A stretch of DNA of 64,000 bases from assembly GCA_902604695.1 (NCBI GenBank), contig CACKZT010000002.1:62001-126000 (forward strand), given 5' to 3'. This DNA is from an uncultured Pelagibacteraceae bacterium. GTDB lineage: Bacteria > Pseudomonadota > Alphaproteobacteria > Pelagibacterales > Pelagibacteraceae. The position numbers and the translations under genes were made by a program. Of the stretch, positions 1-9,017 are shown piece by piece. Each line of letters opens with the position of its first letter. The first letter of the stretch is position 1. Under the pieces are notes generated by a model. It made no database searches. It saw nothing but the letters and a program-made list of their open reading frames with translations, and was not told the origin of the DNA.

Positions 1-919
1 CTTCACCATCTACTACAATTTGTTTTGCAAGATTTAAACATAATTTTTTTAAAGCCGACTCAAACTTAAGTATCACAGGATCATTTGCAGTTCTGTTTTG
101 ACCAATTTTTACTTTTTTAGTTGAAAAAATCGTAACCATATCATTTGTTGATTGATCGCTATCGACGGTTATAGCATTGAAAGTATTTGAAACCGCTTTT
201 TTTAAAATCGATTTTAAAATATTTGAAGAAATTTCTGCGTCAGTAAAAATAAAAGATAACATGGTTGCTAAATTTGGCGCAATCATACCTGAGCCTTTTG
301 CTATCCCTGCAATTTTTATGATTTTATTCCCTATAGAAATTTCTTCGTAAGCTAATTTTGGCTTAGTATCAGTTGTCATAATTGCTGAGGCAGTTTTAAC
401 CCATATCAATTTATTTTGAACCACTCTAAGTTTTTCAACCAGTGTAGGGATTGTTTGGCTAATTTTATTTAATGGAAATTGTTCACCTATTACTCCGGTT
501 GAAGCAAAAATTAGATCTTTTATTTTTATTGTTTCATTAATTCCTTTTTCGGATTTAGACTCTCTTATAGTCAATGACCTAGCTAAATTATTAGCTATTT
601 CACCGATTGCCAGCAATCCTTCTTCGCCAGTAAAAGTATTAGCATTCTTTGTATTTACCATGAGAGCTTTAATAGATCTTTTGTTAGATTTTTTGTTCCA
701 GTTTAATGACTCTGATATAATGCTGTTTGTAGTTTCAACTGAAGCATAATTCGCTCCATCTTTAAAATAAAACAAAGTTAAATCATCTCTACCATTCTCA
801 TACAAATCAGCTGATACTGAGGAAACTTCTAAACCTTCAATTTCTTTTAATTCTTGAAACTCGCCCATTTTCGACATTTTTTTTTTGTCATTTAGGAAGT
901 TTTTCAAATTTATTGTCAT
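1..919 (-). CDS. argJ: Bifunctional ornithine acetyltransferase / N-acetylglutamate synthase ArgJ (partial)
   Basis: Arginine biosynthesis enzyme that moves the acetyl group from N-acetylornithine to glutamate. Translating the minus strand from the ATG at 919 gives an uninterrupted frame to the window edge. It contains the ArgJ N-terminal pattern GLEVSSVSAD, the VNTKNANTFTG segment, and KGSGMIAPNLATMLSF, which carries the threonine where ArgJ precursors self-cleave into alpha and beta chains. The C-terminal part lies outside the window. It is divergent from secA across about 44 AT-rich bases that probably hold both promoters. Together with argB at 18.3 kb it indicates the cyclic acetylated arginine route. 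Family call is firm; only the end is unseen. Confidence 0.93.
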   Translation of the reverse strand, partial: MTINLKNFLNDKKKMSKMGEFQELKEIEGLEVSSVSADLYENGRDDLTLFYFKDGANYASVETTNSIISESLNWNKKSNKRSIKALMVNTKNANTFTGEEGLLAIGEIANNLARSLTIRESKSEKGINETIKIKDLIFASTGVIGEQFPLNKISQTIPTLVEKLRVVQNKLIWVKTASAIMTTDTKPKLAYEEISIGNKIIKIAGIAKGSGMIAPNLATMLSFIFTDAEISSNILKSILKKAVSNTFNAITVDSDQSTNDMVTIFSTKKVKIGQNRTANDPVILKFESALKKLCLNLAKQIVVDGE

Positions 920-963
920 AATTACTATTTAATTTAAGTTATAAATACATATATAGAGATAAC

Positions 964-3528
964 ATGAATCTAATAACAAAAGCTCTTAATAAAATATTTA
1001 AAAGCAGCAATCAACAAGAATTAGATAAAATTAAACCGTTAATTGCTGAAATTAACAATCAAGAGAGCAAAACTGCTTTATTAAAAGATGTTGAGTTTAA
1101 GGAGAAAACGCACATTCTTAAAAAAAGCGTAAAAGAAGGTAGAGATTTGGACTCTTTAATTCCGGAAGCATTTGCATTAGTTAGAGAGGCAGCAAAGAGA
1201 ACTTTGGGTGAGAGACATTTTGATGTTCAATTAGCAGGTGGAATTATTTTACATTCAGGACAAATTGCTGAGATGAAAACAGGAGAAGGTAAAACTCTTG
1301 TGTCAACTTTACCAGCTTATTTAAATTCTCTTACAGAAAAAGGTGTGCATATCGTTACTGTGAATGATTATCTTGCTGAAAGAGACTCGAAATGGATGGG
1401 TAAAGTTTTCGATTTTTTAGGTTTAAACACTGGATGCATAGTTAGTAAACTAGAGGATATTGAAAGAAAAAAAAATTATTTATGCGACATAACTTACGCA
1501 ACTAATAATGAACTTGGTTTCGATTATTTAAGAGATAACATGAAGTACGATATTGAAGAGCTTGTTCAAAGAACTCATAATTATTGTATAGTAGATGAAG
1601 TAGATAGCATTCTAATTGATGAGTCTAGAACACCCCTCGTGATTTCTGGTAAAGTAGAGGACAAAAGTAATTTTTATCTAACTTCAAATAATTTTATAAA
1701 CAGATTACAAAAAAATGATTATGAAATTGATGAAAAAAATAAAAATGCAATCTTAACTGATGGCGGAATAGATAAAATAGAAAAACTTGCAATACAAAAT
1801 GGAATTCTTAAGAATAAAAATTTTTATGATCCTGAAAATTTAAATTTAGTTCATCATATAAATCAAGCTTTGAAAGCAAATCTTCTTTTTAAGAAAGATA
1901 CTGATTATATTATTAGAGATTCTAAGGTTCAAATAATAGATGAATTTACTGGAAGGGTTTTAGATGGTAGAAGATTCTCTGATGGGCTGCACCAAGCAAT
2001 TGAAGCAAAAGAAAACGTAGATATACAAGAAGAAAATCAAACTTTAGCATCTATTACTTATCAAAACTATTTTAGATTATATAAAAAATTATCTGGTATG
2101 ACCGGAACAGCATTAACTGAAGCTGAAGAGTTTTACGATATTTATAAACTAAATGTAGTTCCAGTGCCTACGAATAAAATTATGGCAAGAAAAGATTTTA
2201 ATGATCAAATATTTAGAACAGAAAATGAAAAATATTTTGCTATTACAAATAAAATCCTTGAATGTAAAAAGAGAAGTCAACCAGTTTTAGTTGGTACTAC
2301 AAGTATTGAAAAATCTGAAAAAATTTCAAATTTTCTTAATGAAAAAAATATTGAACACAATGTATTAAACGCTAAACATCATGAAAAAGAGGCAAAAATT
2401 ATTGCAGAAGCAGGTAAGTTAAATGCTGTAACTATAGCAACAAATATGGCTGGAAGAGGTACTGACATTAAATTAGGTGGAAACCAAGCTTATCTAAAGG
2501 AGAATAATAAAAATGATGTGAAGGACACAGAAATTAATAAAAAAAAAGTAAAAGATTCTGGTGGTTTATTTATTATCGGAACAGAGAGACACGAGAGTAG
2601 AAGAATAGATAACCAGCTCCGAGGAAGATCAGGGAGACAAGGAGACCCAGGAAGTTCAATTTTTTTTATAAGTTTACAAGATGAGCTTATGAGAATTTTT
2701 GGTGGAGACTCAATTGACGGAATGCTTAAAAAATTAGGATTAAAAGAAAACGAGTCCATAGATCATCCCTGGATAAATAAGGCAATGGAGAGGGCTCAAG
2801 AAAAAGTTGAGGGTAGAAATTTTGATATAAGAAAGACTTTGATTAAATTTGATGATGTGATGAATGATCAAAGACAAGTAATCTTCAATCAAAGAATAAA
2901 CATTCTTAATAATTCTGATATTGGGGATATTTTAATAGCTTTTTTGAATGATGTGGGCGTTTATTTAGAAAATATCAAAAATGACTTTCAAAAATCTGGT
3001 GATAAAAAAACGTATTTAACTTCAGTAAAAAATATTACAGGTAATTCAATAACTGATGAAAAATTAATATCTTTTTCAAGTTTGAATAGAGATGAATTTT
3101 TTAAACAAATTAAAAGTTATTATGATCTTAAAAAAGAAGAGAGGGTTAAATTAATAGGTAAAAAAGAAAATAATGAGATTGAAAAAAAAATTTTCCTTCA
3201 AATTATAGATTTTTCATGGAGGTCACACCTACAATATTTAGAACAGCTCAGACAAGTAATTGGTTTAAGGAGTTACGGGCAAAAAGATCCTCTTTCAGAG
3301 TTTAAAAAAGAGGCTTTTACATTATTTGAGGGTTTACTCGAAAAAATAAAAACTGACGTTATTAAATTTCTACTAAATTTGAATATTGTAATTAAAGCTG
3401 AAAAAGAAAATGAGTCAGCAATTAAAGATATTGAGTCACAAAAAATCTCCAAACAAAAGATAAAAAGAAATGAAAAATGTCCTTGTAATTCAGGAAAAAA
3501 ATATAAACACTGTTGTGGACTAATTTAA
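964..3528 (+). CDS. secA: Preprotein translocase ATPase SecA
   Basis: Motor ATPase that drives unfolded preproteins through SecYEG at the inner membrane. The 854-residue product shows Walker A MKTGEGKT near residue 104, the DEVDSILIDESRTPL DEAD-type motif near 210, MAGRGTDIKLGG and the RGRSGRQGDPG motif of the second nucleotide-binding fold. A C-terminal SEC-C zinc site (CPCNSGKKYKHCC) binds SecB or lipids in relatives. Length is slightly below the roughly 900 residues usual in alphaproteobacteria, with a shortened linker before the SEC-C tail. Its last four bases overlap the convergent photolyase gene. Confidence 0.98.
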   Translation: MNLITKALNKIFKSSNQQELDKIKPLIAEINNQESKTALLKDVEFKEKTHILKKSVKEGRDLDSLIPEAFALVREAAKRTLGERHFDVQLAGGIILHSGQIAEMKTGEGKTLVSTLPAYLNSLTEKGVHIVTVNDYLAERDSKWMGKVFDFLGLNTGCIVSKLEDIERKKNYLCDITYATNNELGFDYLRDNMKYDIEELVQRTHNYCIVDEVDSILIDESRTPLVISGKVEDKSNFYLTSNNFINRLQKNDYEIDEKNKNAILTDGGIDKIEKLAIQNGILKNKNFYDPENLNLVHHINQALKANLLFKKDTDYIIRDSKVQIIDEFTGRVLDGRRFSDGLHQAIEAKENVDIQEENQTLASITYQNYFRLYKKLSGMTGTALTEAEEFYDIYKLNVVPVPTNKIMARKDFNDQIFRTENEKYFAITNKILECKKRSQPVLVGTTSIEKSEKISNFLNEKNIEHNVLNAKHHEKEAKIIAEAGKLNAVTIATNMAGRGTDIKLGGNQAYLKENNKNDVKDTEINKKKVKDSGGLFIIGTERHESRRIDNQLRGRSGRQGDPGSSIFFISLQDELMRIFGGDSIDGMLKKLGLKENESIDHPWINKAMERAQEKVEGRNFDIRKTLIKFDDVMNDQRQVIFNQRINILNNSDIGDILIAFLNDVGVYLENIKNDFQKSGDKKTYLTSVKNITGNSITDEKLISFSSLNRDEFFKQIKSYYDLKKEERVKLIGKKENNEIEKKIFLQIIDFSWRSHLQYLEQLRQVIGLRSYGQKDPLSEFKKEAFTLFEGLLEKIKTDVIKFLLNLNIVIKAEKENESAIKDIESQKISKQKIKRNEKCPCNSGKKYKHCCGLI

Positions 3529-4943
3529 TTTTTTTTTATTTTTTGGAATGCGTCCAAAGCCGTTTCTCTTGCTTTTTGATGATCAACTATTGGAAATGGA
3601 TAATCTTTTCCTAACTCAAAATTATTAATTTTTTCTTTAAGCTCCCAGGGTTTATGAATAAAATTTTCTGGAATTGATGATATTTCTGGTATCCATTGTT
3701 TTACATAGGTGCCTTTGCTATCAAATTTCTCTCCTTGTAATATTGGATTAAAAATTCTGAAATAAGGAGCAGCATCCGCTCCACATCCAGCAACCCATTG
3801 CCACCCTGCTACATTGTTTGCCTCATTAAAGTCAAGTAAACAGTTTCTAAAATGTTTTTCTCCCTCTTTCCAATTAATGAGTAAATGTTTTACTAAAAAT
3901 GATGCCGTGATCATCCGTACTCTGTTATGCATCCATCCTGTTTTATATAGCTCTCTCATACCCGCATCAACAATAGGATAGCCGGTCATTCCCTTTTTCC
4001 AAGCTTCTAAATATTTCTTGTTAGTTTGCCATGGAAATTTATCAAATTCTTTTCTTAAATTTTCTTTTAACATCTCTGGAAAATAATTTATCAGACTATG
4101 GCTAAATTCTCTCCAACCTAATTCATTTATAAATTTTCTATATCCTTTTTTCTTTTCAGAAATTTTATTGCATGACTCCCAAATATCTTCAACATTTAAT
4201 TGACCGAATGATAAATAGGGTGATATTTTTGAAGTTCCGTTTATGTCAGGATTGTCTCTATTTTCTCCATAATCTTTAATTTTATTTTTTATAAAATCAT
4301 TTTTGATTTTTAACCCCTCTTCTTCCGAAGGAATCCAATAATCTTCAAATTTTTTATACCAATTTTTTTTTGGAAGTATCTTTTTATAATCAATTTCATC
4401 AGTTAAAAATTTTATTTTACTTTTTGTTTTTTTAACAAGATCTTTTTTAGGGAATTCTTTATCAATATAAATACTTTCAGCTGTTCGCCAAAAAGGTGTG
4501 AATACTTTAAATGGTGTTCCATCATTTTTTTTAACTTCATTTTCTTCGTTTAATATATTGCCTTTAAATATCTTAAAAAAAATATTTTTATCTTCTAATT
4601 TCTCTTTTAAATTTTTATCAAATCTTAAATAACTTGGTTCATATATTTTGTTCCAATAAATAGAAAAATTATTAATTTCTAAAATTTTTTTAAAAGCAGA
4701 TTCGTATGTATCAGCTATCATTAATTCTAAATTAATATTGTATTTTTTTAGCTTTTGATTAAAATTTGTAAGAGATTTATAAATCCACCATCTTTGAGCT
4801 TCTCTTTTATTTTCAAAATCGGTTTTTTTGAATATATAGATAGCACTTACTTTACTATGATTGTTAGAGACAAATGATAAAGCTTTATTTTTAGTGATTC
4901 TAAAATCATTTCTAACCCAAAATATACCTGTATTTTCATTCAT
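3525..4943 (-). CDS. phrB: Deoxyribodipyrimidine photolyase
   Basis: Light-driven repair of cyclobutane pyrimidine dimers, expected in a surface-ocean cell. The N-terminal alpha/beta antenna domain opens with GIFWVRNDFRITKNKAL. The helical FAD domain carries GYRKFINELGWREF, the MHNRVRM segment and NNVAGWQWVAGCGADAAPYFRIFNP, which contains the conserved tryptophans and the NxxG-type FAD pocket. The frame can be opened ten residues further upstream at 4973, but the internal ATG at 4943 matches where family members begin, so I chose it. It stands alone between secA and a divergent carbamoyltransferase. A cryptochrome-like role cannot be excluded from sequence alone. Confidence 0.93.
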   Translation of the reverse strand: MNENTGIFWVRNDFRITKNKALSFVSNNHSKVSAIYIFKKTDFENKREAQRWWIYKSLTNFNQKLKKYNINLELMIADTYESAFKKILEINNFSIYWNKIYEPSYLRFDKNLKEKLEDKNIFFKIFKGNILNEENEVKKNDGTPFKVFTPFWRTAESIYIDKEFPKKDLVKKTKSKIKFLTDEIDYKKILPKKNWYKKFEDYWIPSEEEGLKIKNDFIKNKIKDYGENRDNPDINGTSKISPYLSFGQLNVEDIWESCNKISEKKKGYRKFINELGWREFSHSLINYFPEMLKENLRKEFDKFPWQTNKKYLEAWKKGMTGYPIVDAGMRELYKTGWMHNRVRMITASFLVKHLLINWKEGEKHFRNCLLDFNEANNVAGWQWVAGCGADAAPYFRIFNPILQGEKFDSKGTYVKQWIPEISSIPENFIHKPWELKEKINNFELGKDYPFPIVDHQKARETALDAFQKIKKN

Positions 4944-5030
4944 CCAAAATATATATATCAAATTATTTTTCATAATTATAAAATAAAAATTGGATTAATT
5001 GACGCTTAGAAATGTTAATTGTAGAAAAAA

Positions 5031-6761
5031 ATGAATAAAAATAAAAACCTTTATACTCTTGGAATTTGTAATGATGAAACCGCGTCTGCTTGCTTGTTTC
5101 AAGGAGGCAAACTGGTAGGTGCTGCAAGTGAGGAAAGATTTTCCCGAATAAAGTATGACAATAATTTTCCTAATCAATCTATTAATTTTTTACTAAAAAA
5201 TTTTAATATTAAACTAAAAAACATTAATCATATTGCATATTCTTGGGTGAAAGGTTTCGATCCAAAGCTTAAATTAAAATATAAAAAAAGATTAGACGAG
5301 TGTAAGAAATCTGGAAAAAAATCACTTAAAATATTTAAAGAAAGAATAAATTCAGAATATAAACAGGATGAATTAAAAAAAAAAGAATTTAATAAATGGG
5401 CTAAAAATAATCTATCAAAAAATCAAATAAAATTACTTAAGAAATTTTACCATCATGAATCTCATGCTGCTAGCGCTGCTTACCTTAGCCCATTTAAAAA
5501 TGGTTTAGTATTAACTTCTGACGCAAGAGGAGATTACGAGTCACTTAGTATTTGGCAGTTTGACAGAAAAAAATCAAATGGTCTTAAAAAGATTTACTCA
5601 TCAACCTCAAGTGACTCTCTAGGTTTTTTTTATGGAAGAATAACTGGTCTTTTAGGTTTTAAACCCATGAAGCATGAGGGAAAAATTACTGGCTTGGCAG
5701 CCCATGGGAATCCTCTTAAAGCAATGAAAATAATGAAATCAATGATCACTGTTAAGAAAGGTGAAATTATAGCTTCACTAGGAGATTTTTATAGACCTTT
5801 TTTTACAAATTATAATAAAAAACTTGTGAAAAGAATTAAAAAATTTTCACGAGAAGATATAGCTGCTGCGGCCCAAAAACATTTAGAGTGGTGTTTGTGT
5901 GAAATATTAAAATTTCATGTAAAAAGATTAAAATTAAAACCGATGCCCTTAATGTTGGCCGGTGGAACTTTTGGAAATGTAAAAGCTACCCAAGCTTTAA
6001 AAAATTTAAAATGTATTACTAAGGTTTTTGTACAACCTCAAATGGGTGACGGTGGACTTTGCTTAGGAGCTGCAGCTCTATCATTGCATATAAGAAGGAA
6101 AAATATATTACCTTTAAAAAATGTTTATTTAGGTCCATCTGTTGCTATAAAAAATATTAAATTGTTTAAAAAAAAATACTCTAACCTATTTTTTAAAAAG
6201 ATAAGTAATATAAAAGATTATATTGTAAAAGATTTAGTTGACAATCAAGTGATAGGTTTTGTTAGAGATAAAATGGAATTTGGGCCAAGAGCTTTATGTA
6301 ATAGAAGTATAATTTATAAAACAAGTGATAAATCTATTAATGACTGGCTTAACAAGAGGATGCGTAGAACCGAATTTATGCCTTTTGCTCCAGTTGTAAG
6401 AAATAATACAGCAAAAAAAGCTTTCATAAAATATCAAAATAATGATCCAACTTTTAACTTTATGACTTCAACAATAGACTGTTCGAAAGAATTTGAAAAA
6501 AAATGTCCTGCAGTAACTCATGTTGATCTTACGGCTAGACCTCAAATTATATACAAAAAAGACGATCCTTTACTGTGGAATATTTTACGAGAATGGGAAA
6601 AAACCTCTGGAGAGATGGCATTAGTAAATACTTCTTTTAATGCTCACGAACAACCAATAATTTGTAATGAAACTCAATCTATCAATGCATTAAAATCTGG
6701 AATGATAGATGTTTTGTATATAAAAGATATTAGAATTGTAAAAAAAAGCTCAATTATCTAA
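5031..6761 (+). CDS. NodU/CmcH-family carbamoyltransferase
   Basis: Predicted to transfer a carbamoyl group from carbamoyl phosphate, through a carbamoyl-adenylate, to a hydroxyl on an unknown acceptor. At 576 residues it has the full two-domain layout: an ASKHA/TsaD-like N-terminal domain with the metal-binding HHESHAASAAY motif near residue 141 and TSDARGDYES near 163, then a C-terminal domain with MEFGPRALCNRSI and EFMPFAPVV. Known relatives decorate nodulation factors or antibiotics, and no such pathway is visible here. It has no operon partner: divergent from the photolyase and convergent, with a 4 bp overlap, onto the methyltransferase gene. The acceptor is unknown; a surface glycan or lipid is only a guess. 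Confidence 0.88.
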   Translation: MNKNKNLYTLGICNDETASACLFQGGKLVGAASEERFSRIKYDNNFPNQSINFLLKNFNIKLKNINHIAYSWVKGFDPKLKLKYKKRLDECKKSGKKSLKIFKERINSEYKQDELKKKEFNKWAKNNLSKNQIKLLKKFYHHESHAASAAYLSPFKNGLVLTSDARGDYESLSIWQFDRKKSNGLKKIYSSTSSDSLGFFYGRITGLLGFKPMKHEGKITGLAAHGNPLKAMKIMKSMITVKKGEIIASLGDFYRPFFTNYNKKLVKRIKKFSREDIAAAAQKHLEWCLCEILKFHVKRLKLKPMPLMLAGGTFGNVKATQALKNLKCITKVFVQPQMGDGGLCLGAAALSLHIRRKNILPLKNVYLGPSVAIKNIKLFKKKYSNLFFKKISNIKDYIVKDLVDNQVIGFVRDKMEFGPRALCNRSIIYKTSDKSINDWLNKRMRRTEFMPFAPVVRNNTAKKAFIKYQNNDPTFNFMTSTIDCSKEFEKKCPAVTHVDLTARPQIIYKKDDPLLWNILREWEKTSGEMALVNTSFNAHEQPIICNETQSINALKSGMIDVLYIKDIRIVKKSSII

Positions 6762-8167
6762 GAAACCTCACGAGTGTTCGCATTGAAAGATTGAGTAAAT
6801 GGAATTTTCACAACTACTGCATCTACGGGTTTTACAGAGTATTTTTTAGGAAGATGTACCTTATATTTTTTACCTAAATTCCCAATTGGAAACCCGGTGG
6901 CACTCAAATGACCTTCGTAAGGAACGTAGCCCATAGCTATATTTGTTCCTTTTTCTGGATGATACCAAGGCGAAGTAATATACCCAATAGGTTTACCACC
7001 ACTACTATTTGATATTAGATAAAAATCGTTAGCATAATCTTCAATAGGTTTTCCTCCAAGCTCTAAACCAACTAATTGTAATTTATAAGGTTTTTCGCCG
7101 TTTTGTATTTGTTTTTTCATTTTTTCCAGAGCTTCTTTACCAATATAATCAGTTTTCTTTTCCCAAACTCCCTTGCCTGATAATGAAACTTGATATCCTA
7201 AATTACATTGAAATGGATTTGTTTCATGGTCCAAATCTTGACCCCATGATAAAATACCTGCTTGAATACGTCTGTGATGAGCAGGGGCTATTACCATTAA
7301 CTTGTGTTTTTTTCCTTCTTTAAGAACGGCATTCCACATGTCTTCAGCATATAAAGTTGCATTTCTCAAGTAAATTTCATATCCAGCTTCACCAGAAAAT
7401 CCTGACTGAGATATTACACAACTTCGACCCCCAACTTTTGCTTCTGCTAAACCATAAAATGGCATCTTGTCTAAATCTACTTGATCACCTATTAAATCGT
7501 TCATCAAAGCTTTTGATTTTGGACCTTGTATTTGAACAGGACAAGAATCTATTTCGTCTATTTCAACGTTGAATCTTTTATCAGCATTAACTCCTTGAAG
7601 GTAAAGACCGATATCAGAGTCCGATAAACTAAACCAAAACTCATCTTCAGCAACTCTCAATAAAACAGGATCATTAAGTACTCCTCCTTTATAATTGCAC
7701 AAAATTACATATCGACCTCTCATTGTTGAAATTTTCGTAGCGTCTCTTGTTATTACATAATCTACAAATTTTTCAGCATCTGGTCCTTTAACTCTAATTT
7801 GTCTTTCAACAGCAACATTCCACATAGTTACATGGTTTTTAATGGCGTGATATTCTACCATTGCCCCACCCTTTTCAGGTCTAACATAACCTCTAGGATG
7901 ATAAATTCTGTTATACACTGTTGCTCTCCAACATCCTGCTTTCATAGATAAATGCCAATAAGGAGATTTTCTCACTCTTGTTGATATGAGCATTTCAACT
8001 TTAGTAGGACCACTTTGTCTTAAATTATACGGAACTTGTCTATCTGATTGATCGACTGAAGTTTCATGACGAATTTTATCGTAATTAATTTTTTCTTTTT
8101 TTAGAGATATTAATTTAAATTTTTTTTTTGCTTTGTTTTTTTTTACTTTTTTAATTTTTTTTGGCAT
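6758..8167 (-). CDS. GcvT/DmdA-family tetrahydrofolate-dependent aminomethyl- or demethyltransferase
   Basis: Member of the glycine-cleavage T-protein fold family, which moves methyl or methylene groups from small substrates (glycine aminomethyl arm, DMSP, methylamines, methoxy-aromatics) to tetrahydrofolate. Recognisable segments are VTMWNVAVERQIRVKG, LNDPVLLRV, VQIQGPKSKALM and SGFSGEAGYEIYL; the start of the fold resembles DmdA more than classical GcvT. The 469-residue protein is about 100 longer than GcvT, because of a very lysine-rich first 35 residues and a long insert before the C-terminal barrel. It overlaps the upstream MetF-like gene by 17 bp, so the two are probably translated together. 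Not DmdA itself by length and insert; the substrate is unknown. Confidence 0.82.
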   Translation of the reverse strand: MPKKIKKVKKNKAKKKFKLISLKKEKINYDKIRHETSVDQSDRQVPYNLRQSGPTKVEMLISTRVRKSPYWHLSMKAGCWRATVYNRIYHPRGYVRPEKGGAMVEYHAIKNHVTMWNVAVERQIRVKGPDAEKFVDYVITRDATKISTMRGRYVILCNYKGGVLNDPVLLRVAEDEFWFSLSDSDIGLYLQGVNADKRFNVEIDEIDSCPVQIQGPKSKALMNDLIGDQVDLDKMPFYGLAEAKVGGRSCVISQSGFSGEAGYEIYLRNATLYAEDMWNAVLKEGKKHKLMVIAPAHHRRIQAGILSWGQDLDHETNPFQCNLGYQVSLSGKGVWEKKTDYIGKEALEKMKKQIQNGEKPYKLQLVGLELGGKPIEDYANDFYLISNSSGGKPIGYITSPWYHPEKGTNIAMGYVPYEGHLSATGFPIGNLGKKYKVHLPKKYSVKPVDAVVVKIPFTQSFNANTREVS

Positions 8168-8888
8168 AATTATTTTGGATTAACCATTTATTTGTTTCCT
8201 TAAGACCTCCAAAAGTATAAATATGAAAGTGCTTAGTAACTTTCTTTAAGCTATTTATCAAGTTGTTAGGATCTCTAGGCTTCAATAAATCTAAAGTCTT
8301 ATTCTTATTAGATTTAAGAAAATTTATAGAATTTTTCGCCCCAACTATACTGGCAAACTTTAATAAGCTGCCTATTTTTAAAGGACCAGTAATTCCAACA
8401 TGAACTGGAAGATTTTGTTTAGAAATAAAACTAGAAATTACTAATGGATCTAAAAGCCATTGTGTAACAATGTAGTCGGCAAGGGGAGTTTTTTCTTTCA
8501 TAGCTTTTTCTAATTCTGAATCGGATATATCAGGGGAACCCTCTGGGTGTCCAGCAATTCCTATCTTCATCCCCTTAAATAATCCTGTCTCTAAAAGTTG
8601 CAACGAGCAGTGGTATTTTCCTAAGGGCTCTCTTCCTCCTCCTATAACTAAAGCTTGTTTTACTCCAAAATCTTTGCACATCCCTACATAAGTCTTTAAA
8701 TCATCAAAATCTTTAATTGATCTAGCTGGAAAATGAGGAACTGGATTGTATCCGTATTTGACTAATTCCTTAGATTTATTTGCAACATCAACAAAACTAT
8801 CACCGGGTAACATAGTTATATAGATATCTCGAACCTTTGGTAGAACCGACAGTTCTGTCTTAATTGTTATTTCTAAAGAAAAATTCAT
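8151..8888 (-). CDS. MetF-like methylenetetrahydrofolate reductase family protein
   Basis: The 245-residue protein keeps the beta/alpha-barrel order of 5,10-methylene-THF reductase: an early FSLEITIK strand holding the position of the catalytic glutamate, GGGREPLG where MetF has its GD-containing FAD loop, GIAGHPEGSPD (MetF: AYPEVHP), ADYIVTQWLLDP with the conserved glutamine, and a terminal FHIYTFGG (MetF: FHFYTLNR). It is about 50 residues shorter than E. coli MetF and lacks the FEFFPP signature. The immediately following, overlapping gene is a folate-dependent methyltransferase, so a plausible job is handling the methyl- or methylene-THF that enzyme makes. It could instead be a non-redox relative. 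Confidence 0.78.
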   Translation of the reverse strand: MNFSLEITIKTELSVLPKVRDIYITMLPGDSFVDVANKSKELVKYGYNPVPHFPARSIKDFDDLKTYVGMCKDFGVKQALVIGGGREPLGKYHCSLQLLETGLFKGMKIGIAGHPEGSPDISDSELEKAMKEKTPLADYIVTQWLLDPLVISSFISKQNLPVHVGITGPLKIGSLLKFASIVGAKNSINFLKSNKNKTLDLLKPRDPNNLINSLKKVTKHFHIYTFGGLKETNKWLIQNNYAKKN

Positions 8889-8942
8889 ACAATTCCGGAT
8901 ATATCAATCAATGCTATGAAGAGTCCAGAATAATTGTGATTG

Positions 8943-9017
8943 TGGTGGCCTTGGTAAGAATCGCACTTACGACACATACCTTTTCAGGGTACTGCTCTAC
9001 TACTGAGCTACAAGGCC
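8943..9017 (-). tRNA. tRNA-Phe (GAA)
   Basis: The minus strand folds into a cloverleaf. The acceptor stem GGCCTTG/CAAGGCC is perfect, discriminator A is followed by an encoded CCA, and the anticodon loop CTGAAAA gives GAA. The T stem is GTAAG/CTTAC. The T-loop reads TGCGATT, so position 55 is G instead of the near-universal T (pseudouridine). The 7-base D-loop AGTAGTA has A, not G, at the position that normally contacts base 55. Its first G is also the last base of the infA TAG stop codon. Confidence 0.95.

Noticed and set aside
2490-2759. An 89-codon frame antisense to secA
   Set aside because: Shadow of a conserved SecA region, with serine/leucine-rich low-complexity composition typical of reversed AT-rich coding DNA.
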